64,000 bases of DNA from Paenibacillus sp. FSL K6-0276 (lineage in GTDB: Bacteria; Bacillota; Bacilli; Paenibacillales; Paenibacillaceae): the NCBI RefSeq assembly GCF_037977235.1, contig NZ_CP150276.1, forward strand, positions 3,224,001 through 3,288,000. The letters are read 5' to 3'. A program made the translations under genes and the position numbers. Numbering within the stretch: position 1 is the first letter of the stretch; each line of letters opens with the position of its first letter. Shown piece by piece: positions 1 through 7,734 of the stretch. The notes under the pieces were generated by a model that made no database searches, was not told where the DNA came from, and worked only from the letters and a program-made list of their open reading frames with translations.

Positions 1-705
1 ATTCAGGCAGATCATTTCTGTCCGAGGAATCATGATCTCCCGAGCCATTGTATCAACAAATTCAAAAATATTGTCAACCAGCGCCATTTCGGTATTATCA
101 ATTAAGCCACTTTTGTTACTTTCTTGCATGATAATACGGATCTCTTCTTCCGTATGCGCCGTTCCCAGCTCTGAAGCTGGGGCTAAACGGAAGATCCGCA
201 ATAAACCACGTGCCAGCCCATTTACGATCCATATCACTGGATACATGATCTTGTAAAACACATTCATCGGTCCAGATGTTAGCAGAAGGACAGATTCAGC
301 CTTGTTAACTGCAATGGTCTTAGGTGCAAGCTCACCAAGTACGATATGCAAGATAGTTATGAACATTAGAGCAATAATCAAAGATACAACATTAACAGTG
401 GTTACTCCAAAACCTATACTTCCTAATAAAGGCCCGATAAGGTTAGCTATAGCTGGTTGCCCCAGCCATCCTAGCGCAAGCGAAGCCAATGTAATACCAA
501 GTTGACAGGCGGATAGATAACCTTCCAAGTTGCGAACGATGCTTCTCGCTTTTAAAGCTTTTTTACTACCTTCTTCAATAAGGGTATCAATTCTACCGCT
601 TCGTACTTTCACCATTGCATATTCGACTGAAACAAAGAATCCATTCAACAATACCAACAGAATAATAAGACCTACGTGTAATATACCGGGTAAAGGGTCG
701 CTCAA
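1..705 (-). CDS. CNNM/DUF21-type membrane protein (hemolysin family), C-terminus beyond window
   Basis: Partial gene on the minus strand. The reading frame begins at a TTG codon (705-703) with MSDPLPGILHVGLIIL and runs open to the window edge. The first ~150 residues hold hydrophobic segments and the family-like stretches GFFVSVEYAMVKVRSGRID and GITLASLALGWLGQP; the region nearest the edge (AHTEEEIRIIMQES) resembles the start of the CBS-pair region. These proteins are membrane proteins tied to magnesium, cobalt or sodium transport in some bacteria; the substrate here cannot be told. An in-frame TAG lies just upstream of the TTG, so no longer start is possible. The ribosome binding site lies unusually far upstream (see 703-756). 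The family call is from recalled sequence resemblance. Confidence 0.8.
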   Translation of the reverse strand, partial: MSDPLPGILHVGLIILLVLLNGFFVSVEYAMVKVRSGRIDTLIEEGSKKALKARSIVRNLEGYLSACQLGITLASLALGWLGQPAIANLIGPLLGSIGFGVTTVNVVSLIIALMFITILHIVLGELAPKTIAVNKAESVLLLTSGPMNVFYKIMYPVIWIVNGLARGLLRIFRLAPASELGTAHTEEEIRIIMQESNKSGLIDNTEMALVDNIFEFVDTMAREIMIPRTEMICLN

Positions 706-756
706 TTTATAATCCTATCCATCATTCTCCGTACGGATGGATAGGCCCACCTCCTT
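703..756 (-). promoter_or_regulatory. Translation start region with hairpin between SD and TTG start
   Basis: A perfect AAGGAGG (756-750) lies 44 bases before the TTG start. Between them is a perfect 9-bp inverted repeat, CCTATCCAT (745-737 read on the minus strand as the first arm) and ATGGATAGG (722-714), with a 14-base loop. If folded, the hairpin removes 32 bases and leaves about 12 unpaired bases between SD and start. Alternatively a seven-codon micro-ORF (ATG at 725 or 722, TGA at 704-702) overlaps the TTG and could couple translation. Confidence 0.55.
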
Positions 757-863
757 CGTTTTTTCAAAGTATTGGCATGAAGCTTGCCAGTTGTTCCTTT
801 CAGTATCAATTTCCCAATGGTTTCATCTCCAATCTAGAATCACGAATTTGAATATATACTTTC

Positions 864-893
864 ATTATATAAATATATTGGTTGCATTCGCAA
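864..893 (-). promoter_or_regulatory. Possible SigA promoter of the CNNM gene
   Basis: On the minus strand TTGCGA (893-888) and TATAAT (869-864) are separated by 18 bases, upstream of the long leader of the CNNM gene. The -10 is a perfect match, the -35 is weaker. Confidence 0.3.
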
Positions 894-965
894 GCATGCG
901 TGTCCTTTCGAAAAAAAATGGGTCTCTTTATTCCCCTTATTATTCCAAAATATCATTATATATAA

Positions 966-997
966 AGAAAAACCCCTAACCGTTTGGCTTTGGGGTT
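966..997 (-). terminator. Intrinsic terminator of gerQ
   Basis: Minus-strand AACCCC ... GGGGTT followed by TTTCTTT, about 25 bases after the gerQ stop codon. Confidence 0.7.
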
Positions 998-1019
998 CAT
1001 CCGAAAAATATGGACTAGA

Positions 1020-1487
1020 TTAGCGACAGTTTCTCGTTGTAGGGGGATTGCCGATCACACCAGGATATTGATAAGTAAGGGGCTCATCAAATGTAGCATA
1101 ATCAAAATAAATCATAAGTAATACGGTGCGTTGACCAGTTTCTGGGTCACTGATAATAATGTGGTCACGGCCCGCAGCTTCCAATACACCCTTGTAGATT
1201 TTGGCATTCCACTCTTTGTTATTTTCGTACGTATAATAAAATGTACCTACTTTGCCTAAATTCAGTCGGAAAATATTCTCGATATAAGATTGTTCGTACT
1301 GTTGTGGTGGGGTTTGGACTACAACCCCTCCTGGTGTCATCGGACTTCCGCTAGTGACTTGTGGCGGCATGCTGCCCATGCCTTGCATGCCTTGCATTCC
1401 TTGCATTCCTGTTGACATTGGCATTTGCATACCTGAAGAAACACTACCAATAGTGTAAGTGACGGGACGGTATGGTTGAACGATCAT
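1020..1487 (-). CDS. gerQ: Spore coat protein GerQ
   Basis: 155 residues. The C-terminal half (from about residue 68, YIENIFRLNLGKVGTFYYTY through FDYATFDEPLTYQYPG) is the conserved GerQ core. The N-terminal half is low-complexity, rich in Met, Gly, Gln and Pro, with a GMQ triplet repeated four times near residues 27-37. In Bacillus, GerQ is an inner-coat protein crosslinked by the Tgl transglutaminase and needed to place the cortex lytic enzyme CwlJ in the coat. Here it lies directly downstream of cwlJ on the same strand, which fits that dependence. The start ATG has a strong TAGGAGGT upstream. A 14-bp GC palindrome (1514-1527) lies in its leader. Confidence 0.92.
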   Translation of the reverse strand: MIVQPYRPVTYTIGSVSSGMQMPMSTGMQGMQGMQGMGSMPPQVTSGSPMTPGGVVVQTPPQQYEQSYIENIFRLNLGKVGTFYYTYENNKEWNAKIYKGVLEAAGRDHIIISDPETGQRTVLLMIYFDYATFDEPLTYQYPGVIGNPPTTRNCR

Positions 1488-1563
1488 TTAATGAAACCTC
1501 CTAAATGTTTATCGGAGCAGCTGCTCCCTTTGGGCACAAAAGAAACTTTACACTAGCTTACTG

Positions 1564-1595
1564 AGAGAATTACTCATAATAATGAGTAATTCTCT
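1564..1595 (-). repeat. 14-bp inverted repeat between cwlJ and gerQ
   Basis: AGAGAATTACTCAT and its exact complement are separated by four bases. On the minus strand it is not followed by a T-run, so it looks more like an mRNA-processing or attenuating hairpin between the two spore genes than a strong terminator. Confidence 0.5.
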
Positions 1596-1612
1596 TTTAC
1601 ACAGTTACTCTG

Positions 1613-2044
1613 CTAATTGCCAATAAATACAGCCGGGCAATCTTCTCCAGTCGGAGTAAAGAAACAATGAGCTTTAAAGCGGCCTGTGTTTTGTTGGTTG
1701 TACCAGGTTGGAGGACAATCTCCTACAGGACGGAAGAACCATAAAGCATTGGTCGCTGGCCAAGTTCTTTCACCTGCAATTGCACGTTTGGCAAGACGGA
1801 TGTCTGCTTCTCTTGCTCGTTGATAGAAATATGATTTCTGCGGCGCTTCGAATCCTCCTGGACTTTGATAGACCATGTCATTCACAGTACGAATGTTCAA
1901 AAAATCCAGGCAATTCCCAAGAATCCGATTGACGCCAACATTCCCGACCATAAGCATGCCTAGATCTCCATCTTCTTCCGCTTCCGCTCTCATCAACCGA
2001 GCCAGCACCTTTACATCTTCCGAGTTCGTTTTGATGACGGCCAC
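1613..2044 (-). CDS. cwlJ: Spore cortex-lytic cell wall hydrolase CwlJ
   Basis: 143 residues with the Hydrolase_2 (SleB-type) fold: MRAEAEEDGDLGMLMVGNV carries the family's catalytic-region glutamate near residue 20, followed by VGVNRILGNC and the YFYQRAREADIRLAKRAI stretch. CwlJ degrades spore cortex peptidoglycan during germination, notably in response to Ca-dipicolinate, and sits in the coat with GerQ. There is no signal peptide, as expected for a coat-localised mother-cell protein. The start is GTG, chosen because AAGGAGGAG lies at good spacing. It is followed by gerQ after about 125 bases. A SigE/SigK-like promoter lies upstream (2103-2128). Confidence 0.92.
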   Translation of the reverse strand: MAVIKTNSEDVKVLARLMRAEAEEDGDLGMLMVGNVGVNRILGNCLDFLNIRTVNDMVYQSPGGFEAPQKSYFYQRAREADIRLAKRAIAGERTWPATNALWFFRPVGDCPPTWYNQQNTGRFKAHCFFTPTGEDCPAVFIGN

Positions 2045-2102
2045 GCTGTCTCCTCCTTGGGGTCGCTTCTTGATTGCAACCTCGTTCTTAACTGCATGCT
2101 GT

Positions 2103-2128
2103 ATTGTATGTGCATTAGCCCAAGAGGT
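2103..2128 (-). promoter_or_regulatory. SigE/SigK-like promoter of cwlJ
   Basis: Minus strand: AC (2128-2127), 16 bases, then CATACAAT (2110-2103). CATACAAT matches the SigE -10 consensus and the CATANNNT of SigK. It sits about 60 bases before the cwlJ start. Confidence 0.45.
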
Positions 2129-2192
2129 GACAGTTCTCGCCTAATTTTCAAATCAGTCGCTTTTCGCTTAGTTGCACATTTATTCGCACATA

Positions 2193-2237
2193 AAAGCCAT
2201 CTCCCTGCTCCGATGAATGGAACAGGGAGATGGCTTT
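2193..2237 (-). terminator. Strong intrinsic terminator of the DUF2500 gene
   Basis: Perfect 15-bp stem AAAGCCATCTCCCTG / CAGGGAGATGGCTTT with a 15-base loop, followed by TTTA on the minus strand. Confidence 0.8.
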
Positions 2238-2259
2238 AGAATTAATGTATAGCTAATAA

Positions 2260-2655
2260 CTACTCCGCAGTAGAGTATTGTGGCTGTCGCTCAAATCCGT
2301 AATATCTAGTTCCTTGATAAGTAAGCATGCCTTTATCGCCTTCTGCACTCATTCCATATTCATGGCCATCTACTTTAAATTCTATTCGACTGCCACCATT
2401 CAATTCGTACGTTAAGTAGTATGTTGTACTCGTACGACTTGAACCATTATCTTCTTGAACCTGCTGCCTTATTTCACTTCGTTTGCTAACGATACGGGCA
2501 GGGATAGTTAACATGGGTGAGCTATTGTTCCGGCTCCATTGAAGCAAGCCCCTGCCTGCTGATACAGCAAGAATACCAACCATTACAATGAGAAATATCG
2601 GCATCACCGTTCCGGAGAAATCAAACATCCATGACAGATCCGGGCCCATTCCCAT
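2260..2655 (-). CDS. DUF2500-like membrane-anchored protein
   Basis: 131 residues from the chosen ATG at 2655, which has AAGGGGGA eight bases upstream; a longer frame to 2733 exists but lacks such a site. One membrane segment near residues 13-34 (TVMPIFLIVMVGILAVSAG) is followed by a beta-rich soluble domain: IPARIVSKRSEIRQ, then TSTTYYLTYEL, then EFKVDGHEYGMSAEGDKGML and TRYYGFER. This order and spacing fit DUF2500 proteins, small envelope proteins of unknown function. It is a single-gene unit with its own terminator. Confidence 0.7.
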   Translation of the reverse strand: MGMGPDLSWMFDFSGTVMPIFLIVMVGILAVSAGRGLLQWSRNNSSPMLTIPARIVSKRSEIRQQVQEDNGSSRTSTTYYLTYELNGGSRIEFKVDGHEYGMSAEGDKGMLTYQGTRYYGFERQPQYSTAE

Positions 2656-2767
2656 GACGTTTTCCCCCTTCATACCCATGTAATTCAGCCCTTTACTTAG
2701 CTTCGGGCACTTCTGTACATGTATATGCCTCATCTAGTCCAGAAAGCATTAAATTAGTAAGACTAGA

Positions 2768-2818
2768 TGCAAAAAGACCACTTCGCTTTCTTAGAATTCA
2801 AGAAATCGAGTGGTCTTT
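2768..2818 (-). terminator. Intrinsic terminator of the small Cys-rich gene
   Basis: AAAGACCACT ... AGTGGTCTTT with an extended stem and an EcoRI-like GAATTC loop; TTTTTG tail on the minus strand. Confidence 0.8.
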
Positions 2819-2841
2819 AATCATAGTTTTGAGTGATCAGA

Positions 2842-3018
2842 TTAAGCATGAACGAGGTCTAGCAATTGCTTAGTTTCGTCAGTCTGTTCATCTAACATAC
2901 CGTTATCTGCCCAGCAAGCTCTGCATTTTTCTTCCGTTTCACACAGGTGAGCGTCATCACAGTTGTAGCAAAGTTGCAGCAGGTTTCTTGTCATATAATC
3001 TGTTTCAAAAGTTTTCAT
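2842..3018 (-). CDS. Small cysteine-rich protein, possible metal binder
   Basis: 58 residues from ATG 3018, chosen because AGGAGAG lies six bases upstream; the frame upstream of it has no such site. Cysteines fall as C-x2-C (CYNC), then C in HLCETEEKC, then C-x2-C (CRAC), a spacing that suggests one zinc or iron-sulfur site. The rest is acidic with no membrane segment. I do not recognise the family. It is monocistronic, flanked by terminators. Confidence 0.6.
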   Translation of the reverse strand: MKTFETDYMTRNLLQLCYNCDDAHLCETEEKCRACWADNGMLDEQTDETKQLLDLVHA

Positions 3019-3190
3019 TGTAATCTCTCCTATTCGAAAGTTAAGTTTGTGAAAATTTGAACTTGTTCTATGTGTTAAATATATCACACGATCATTTAAA
3101 TGTCATGTGATTTTTTTCACATCTATAAAGAAAATTTTAATTAAGTTTTTTCCTTATATTCAATCAATCAAAAAACACATAATTACTCTC

Positions 3191-3240
3191 AAAAAAGAAG
3201 CTGTCCCATAAGTAGCAATCACTACTTTTGAGACAGCCCC
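3191..3240 (-). terminator. Intrinsic terminator of the propeller lipoprotein gene
   Basis: Minus strand GGGGCTGTCTCAAAAGTAG ... CTACTTATGGGACAGC followed by TTCTTTTTT, directly after the stop codon at 3249. Confidence 0.8.
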
Positions 3241-3248
3241 TATTCACT

Positions 3249-4538
3249 TTACATCACACGCCAACTAATCCCACCATTCGTAGTCTGTAAGAGGAGCGAG
3301 CGTTTTTGTTCTTTTTTCTCAAGCAAAAGCCAACCCAACTCTGAGGAGATAAACTGCATTTTAACAGCCTCTGGATATTCCACAAGCTTAGACTGCAGAA
3401 CACTGCCCTCTGTAAGGGGGAGCCAAGTGTTCCCTTGATTAACTGTGTGGTAAAGGGTGTTGTCAATGATAGCCCAACCGAATTGTGAATTCAAGAACGT
3501 AGGAGCAATCTGATGATTTCCTTCGGTTTGACTCTTTAATCCAAAGGGTGTGAACTTCCAGTTCTCTCCACCATTAGCGGTAAAGTAACCGTGGTAAGTG
3601 ATCTTCTTTTCCTTATCATTATGGCAGCCCACATCCATCCAGCCATTAGATTTACTATCATTGAAGAACTCTGGTTTGCCAGTAATCACTCTGTCACAGC
3701 CTTCTAGTCGTTCGTTTAACAGAAAAGGTGGTCCCGGATTCCAACTCTGACCACCGTCCTTGGTCATAAAGATCTTAGGAAGGGCACCTGTCTGCAGAGT
3801 CACAAATCCATCTACACGGTTCTTGAATATCATTCCAGTGCTTACACCTGTTAATGGTATCGAATGATTTGGAAGGTTCGGATTATATTGTTCATTCTGC
3901 ATCACTTCTTCCCATGTGGCCCCACCGTCTGACGTTGAATAGAGGGCCTTGTTCTCTTTATTAGAAGTAGCGTTCGAGGAGGTCAACAACCATCCCTGTG
4001 TTGGTGAATTGAAATAAACGGAAGTTACATCATTATCGTCACCTAGTGATGAGATTTTCCAGCTCTTCCCTCCATCTGTAGTTCGTAACACTATGTTCTC
4101 TGTCGTACCAAATGCACTTCTTATAATCCAACCATGATTAGGGTCAGTAAAAAAAATGCCTTTTCCATAGACAGGGGTGGAAGTGAACTGCACATTTGGC
4201 GCAGGAGAAATATTAGCCCACGTCGCTCCATTATCATGGGTAACGTACAAACGAAGTTCATTTTTTGTAACACCCCAGACCATGCCCACTGTCTCACTAA
4301 GCAGATGGAAACCCGTAATTCGAGTTTGAACTTGATATTTTGGGCCACTCTCATTGTTAGTATTGTTACTAGGTGGTGTAATCAGGGTAATCGTCTGTCC
4401 TTCTTCCGGCGCTTCTGTAGGCTGTGGCTGTGGAGAAGGCTCCGGTGGAGGTGAAGAACATGCCGAGACTATCCACGCTAAAAAAAATAGCATCATAAAC
4501 ATTCTTAGTGTTTTCAATCCCGCAGTCCTAGATGTCAA
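3249..4538 (-). CDS. Lipoprotein with Ycf48/BNR-like beta-propeller repeats
   Basis: 429 residues from a TTG at 4538, chosen because AGGAG lies eight bases upstream; a TTG at 4556 overlaps that site. A lipoprotein signal peptide is clear (MFMMLFFLAWIVSAC), followed by a Pro/Gln-rich linker, then repeated blades with the motif T.DGG..W (LRTTDGGKSWK, YSTSDGGATWEE, MTKDGGQSWN, HTVNQGNTWLP, QTTNGGISWRV) and neighbouring FLNSQFGWAI / FISSELGWLLL strands. This is the BNR/Ycf48-like seven-bladed propeller seen in many exported Paenibacillus proteins. It is probably anchored outside the membrane; ligand and role are unknown. Confidence 0.8.
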   Translation of the reverse strand: MTSRTAGLKTLRMFMMLFFLAWIVSACSSPPPEPSPQPQPTEAPEEGQTITLITPPSNNTNNESGPKYQVQTRITGFHLLSETVGMVWGVTKNELRLYVTHDNGATWANISPAPNVQFTSTPVYGKGIFFTDPNHGWIIRSAFGTTENIVLRTTDGGKSWKISSLGDDNDVTSVYFNSPTQGWLLTSSNATSNKENKALYSTSDGGATWEEVMQNEQYNPNLPNHSIPLTGVSTGMIFKNRVDGFVTLQTGALPKIFMTKDGGQSWNPGPPFLLNERLEGCDRVITGKPEFFNDSKSNGWMDVGCHNDKEKKITYHGYFTANGGENWKFTPFGLKSQTEGNHQIAPTFLNSQFGWAIIDNTLYHTVNQGNTWLPLTEGSVLQSKLVEYPEAVKMQFISSELGWLLLEKKEQKRSLLLQTTNGGISWRVM

Positions 4539-4564
4539 TGCCCTCTCTCCTCTCAATTGAAATC

Positions 4565-5947
4565 TTATTTATGATTCAACTTACTATTACGGTAGCCGTA
4601 TAGAAAATAGATTAGAAGTCCAAGACCCGTCCAAATAAGAAATCCAATCCATGTCTCACTACCTAGATTATACATCAAATATCCGCATGTTGCCGCACTT
4701 AGCAACGGAATGAAAGGTACCCAGGGTACCCTGAAACCTCTTTTCATGTTGGGATGAATAACCCGCAGGGCAATTACACCCAAAGAAACAACAAAAAAGG
4801 CAAACAGTGTTCCAATGCTTGTTAAGTTAGCCAAGCGATCCAAAGGTATAAAGCCTGTTAATACAGCTATAATGATGCCTACCATCCAAGTACTTCGTAT
4901 AGGCGTCTGTGTTTTAGCATTGATCTTAGACAATCCTCGCGGCAAAAGACCATCACGAGAGATTGCAAACAACAGTCGAGTTTGACCGAACAGCATAACC
5001 AGCAGTACTGTGGTCATTCCCGCTATAGCCCCAACCGAGATCAGTCCCGCTATCATATCCTGATTTACGACACGAAGCGCATAAGAAACGGGATCGCTAA
5101 CATTGAGATCTGTATAGGGTACAATACCCGTTAATACGAGTGAAACTAGAATATACAATACAGAGCATATGGCAAGGGATGAAATAATCCCTATAGGCAA
5201 ATCGCGCTGTGGCTGCTTTACTTCTTCTGCAGCAGTCGATATCGCATCAAAGCCTATGTAGGCAAAGAAAACAGTAGCTGCACCGTTAACAACGCCTTGA
5301 TAGCCAAATGGTAGGAATGGAGTCCAGTTCTCTGGTTTAACATAGAAGATTCCCGTTACGATAAATAAAAGCACTACAGCTATTTTGATAACAACCATAA
5401 TTGCATTAAAGCGAGCAGTCTCTTTAGTCCCCCGTGTCAGCAAATAGGAAATTAGTAAAATGATAATCACTGCTGGTAAATTAATAATGGTACCTGCTTC
5501 GGCATTATACGCCCCCGATAGTGCTGTAGGAATATGAATCCCAAAGCCCTCCAGAAGTCCCTGCAAATAGCCTGACCACCCACTGCTTACTGCGGCTGCT
5601 GCAACGCCATATTCTAACACCAGGTCCCACCCTAATATCCAAGCGAGCAGTTCTCCAAAGGCTACATAACTATAAGCATAGGCACTGCCGGAGACAGGGA
5701 TGGTCGATGCGAATTCTGAATAACAAAGAGCTGACAGCACGCATGCAAAAGCGGCTAGCAGGAATGAAATGACAAGCCCAGGTCCAGCGTGTTCTGCTGC
5801 TGCTACTCCTGTCATTACAAAAATACCAGTACCGATGATCGCCCCTACTCCTAGCATCGTAAGATCAAACGCACCAAGCGTTTTGTTTAGCTTGATTGCA
5901 CCGGAGTTTGAAGGTGCAATTAGCGGTTTTTTGCGAAATAAATCCAT
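4565..5947 (-). CDS. APC-family amino-acid permease (YfnA/CAT type)
   Basis: 460 residues, about 12 membrane segments. Family signs: GVGAIIGTGIFVMTG near residue 33 (substrate-binding glycine loop of TM1), FFAYIGFDAISTAAEEVKQPQRDLPIGI near 230 (TM6 and following loop) and the CAT-like C-terminal RVIHPNMKRGFRVPWVPFIP. Such proteins import amino acids with protons; the substrate is not predictable here. ATG start with AGGAGAG upstream. It starts just after the propeller lipoprotein's 5' end on the same strand but each has its own ribosome binding site. Confidence 0.88.
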   Translation of the reverse strand: MDLFRKKPLIAPSNSGAIKLNKTLGAFDLTMLGVGAIIGTGIFVMTGVAAAEHAGPGLVISFLLAAFACVLSALCYSEFASTIPVSGSAYAYSYVAFGELLAWILGWDLVLEYGVAAAAVSSGWSGYLQGLLEGFGIHIPTALSGAYNAEAGTIINLPAVIIILLISYLLTRGTKETARFNAIMVVIKIAVVLLFIVTGIFYVKPENWTPFLPFGYQGVVNGAATVFFAYIGFDAISTAAEEVKQPQRDLPIGIISSLAICSVLYILVSLVLTGIVPYTDLNVSDPVSYALRVVNQDMIAGLISVGAIAGMTTVLLVMLFGQTRLLFAISRDGLLPRGLSKINAKTQTPIRSTWMVGIIIAVLTGFIPLDRLANLTSIGTLFAFFVVSLGVIALRVIHPNMKRGFRVPWVPFIPLLSAATCGYLMYNLGSETWIGFLIWTGLGLLIYFLYGYRNSKLNHK

Positions 5948-6043
5948 ACTTACATTCTCTCCTGTCTTATCTTGGTGTTAAACTGATTTGAGAATTACTA
6001 TTTAGTATGCCCAAAATGGGGTAATGAATTAAATAAGACATGC

Positions 6044-6072
6044 TTGAAAACAATAACGTTAACGATTATGAT
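6044..6072 (+). promoter_or_regulatory. SigA-type promoter of ldh
   Basis: TTGAAA (6044-6049), 17-base spacer, TATGAT (6067-6072), 48 bases before the ldh start. The spacer contains the palindrome CGTTAACG, a possible operator. Confidence 0.45.
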
Positions 6073-6119
6073 GAACAAGATTAAAAGCTAAAAATTTTAA
6101 ATACTGAGGAGATGAAATC

Positions 6120-7040
6120 ATGCCCCCGAAACCCAATCGTGTCGTAGTAATCGGCACTGGAGCAGTTGGTACAACAACAGCCTATACACTACTGCTACGG
6201 AGACGTATGCCTGAGCTCGTACTTATTGACGTTAATCAAAAGAAAGCACTTGGAGAAGCGTTGGATATGAATCACGGCATGCCTTTTGTTGGTGGTGTGA
6301 AGCTATGGGCTGGTACATATGAAGATTGCCGTGAAGCGGACATCATCATTGTAACCGCCGGTGCATCACAAAAACCGGGAGAAACCCGGATAGATCTGCT
6401 CCGTAAAAACATTTCAATTTTCAAAGATATCGTTCAAAAAATCACGAAATATAATCAACATGCGATACTACTTATTGCTACTAACCCTGTAGATATTTTG
6501 TCATATGCCACTTTGAAAATAAGCGGATTTGATCGCAGACGAGTAATCGGTTCAGGAACGGTGCTAGATAGTGCGCGGTTTCGCTACCTGATCGGTCGCC
6601 ACAAAGAAATTGATCCTCGCAGTATTCACGGACAAATTATAGGCGAACACGGAGACTCGGAGCTTCCGGTTTGGAGTCTAGCGAATGTAGCCGGGATCGA
6701 TCTCGGTTTTGACGAAGCAGAACAAGATGAAATATTCCAAGATACTAAGAATGCCGCTTATGAAATTATTGATGCCAAAGGTTCAACCTCTTACGCAATA
6801 GCACTAGCACTTGACCGTATTGTAGTCTCCATTCTGCATAATGAAGGTTCTGTGTTAAATGTTTCTACTTTATTAAATAACTATAACGGGGTTTCGGATG
6901 TCTACCTTGGCGCCCCTTGTGTCGTAGATCGTTCCGGGGTACGAGAAGTACTGAATCTTCCATTGAATGATACAGAACAAGCTCTATTCCAGAAATCTGC
7001 TGAGAAGCTTAAAGCTGAGATAGCTAAGCTAGAACTATAA
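6120..7040 (+). CDS. ldh: L-lactate dehydrogenase
   Basis: 306 residues, normal family length. Rossmann glycine motif VVVIGTGAVGTT at residues 8-19; substrate-recognition loop QKPGETRIDLL near 82 with arginine; NPVDILSYAT near 123; catalytic histidine in GEHGDSELPVW near 178. It interconverts pyruvate and L-lactate with NADH, restoring NAD during oxygen-limited growth, in the cytoplasm. ATG with GAGGAGATG upstream. Monocistronic: own promoter (6044-6072) and terminator. The GEHGDSELPVWS signature separates it from malate dehydrogenase. Confidence 0.92.
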   Translation: MPPKPNRVVVIGTGAVGTTTAYTLLLRRRMPELVLIDVNQKKALGEALDMNHGMPFVGGVKLWAGTYEDCREADIIIVTAGASQKPGETRIDLLRKNISIFKDIVQKITKYNQHAILLIATNPVDILSYATLKISGFDRRRVIGSGTVLDSARFRYLIGRHKEIDPRSIHGQIIGEHGDSELPVWSLANVAGIDLGFDEAEQDEIFQDTKNAAYEIIDAKGSTSYAIALALDRIVVSILHNEGSVLNVSTLLNNYNGVSDVYLGAPCVVDRSGVREVLNLPLNDTEQALFQKSAEKLKAEIAKLEL

Positions 7041-7056
7041 GCAAGTGAAGAATTGC

Positions 7057-7101
7057 GGCTGTCCCGAATGTCATGAATCATGGCTGGGGATAGCCTTTTT
7101 T
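7057..7101 (+). terminator. Intrinsic terminator of ldh
   Basis: GGCTGTCCC ... GGGATAGCC (one G-U pair) followed by six Ts. The T-run overlaps the end of the minus-strand pseudogene. Confidence 0.7.
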
Positions 7102-7461
7102 ATGACAGCAGAACAGCAACCACTTCAAACGATTCAGGCTGCAGCAGCGCAACAGGAGAGAATCCCTTGTCAAAGACGAACGAATCCCCTTCCAAAATGA
7201 CTCATACCTTCCGTTTAAGAAGGCTATATGAATTTTGTTACCAAACGCAGCCAATGGTCCTTTGATTAGCGTATCATCTAGTTTGAATTTCAACTCAATT
7301 TCAGGTTTGATTTCAATGATACGTTCCGCTGCTTCCATTACTTCGGTATGCTCCCGCTTCTCGCTGGCATCCCATAACTTCAGTTCTCTTTCCGCCTGTT
7401 GGCGCTCTTCATGACTCTCATCTGGCCACTTGGTCTCGACATAAGTCTGTACATATTCCAT
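7100..7461 (-). pseudogene. Frameshifted gene of unknown function
   Basis: Starts at ATG 7461 (MEYVQTYVETKWPDESH), with a charged helical N-terminal half and then FKLDDTLIKGPLAAFGNKIHIAFLNGRYE. In this frame the last ~35 codons look non-coding and stop at 7078. Shifting one base near 7200-7203 restores a sensible end, VILEGDSFVFDKGFSP then VALLQPESFEVVAVLLS, with stop at 7100-7102. A one-base deletion in the TATGA-GTC context would explain this. The product is not recognised. It lies 8 bases after the stop of the preceding, also frameshifted, gene. Confidence 0.55.
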
Positions 7462-7469
7462 GACTTGAT

Positions 7470-7687
7470 TTATTTTTTAGGGGCCTTGACCAGCTCCGTG
7501 TGCGGGTTTTTCTCTACTTTTCGTTTGGCTACCCAAGTGAATTCCCCGTCTAGAAATTTCTTGATTTCACTGTACTCATACTCTTCGTCATCCAAAGTTG
7601 ATAATGCTTGTACGACTTTGGGCCTTTTTCCTCTCCACCTTCAATTTGGATCACATAAAAGGAAAGGAATTGTACTTTAAACTTCAT
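7470..7687 (-). pseudogene. Frameshifted small gene of unknown function
   Basis: ATG at 7687 starts MKFKVQFLSFYVIQIEGGEEK. After a run of five A the frame turns to noise and stops early; adding one A restores RPKVVQALSTLDDEEYEYSE then IKKFLDGEFTWVAKRKVEKN and PHTELVKAPKK with stop at 7470-7472, about 72 residues. The homopolymer context makes either a real mutation or a sequencing/assembly error possible. Function unknown; it forms a unit with the gene at 7100-7461. Confidence 0.55.
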
Positions 7688-7734
7688 TGCCACGTCCCTT
7701 TTCTAGTTAGCCGTTCATAGCGTAGTTCTCCCTA

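Noticed and set aside
849..876. TATACTTTCATTATATAAATATATT, similar to the 3' end of the dispersed element
   Set aside because: Only the AT-rich tail is similar; the diagnostic hairpin and GGACGGTAAGC block are absent.
737..979. Plus-strand open frame of about 80 codons before gerQ's terminator
   Set aside because: No ribosome binding site, AT-rich composition, overlaps the CNNM promoter and leader and the gerQ terminator; no protein-like pattern.
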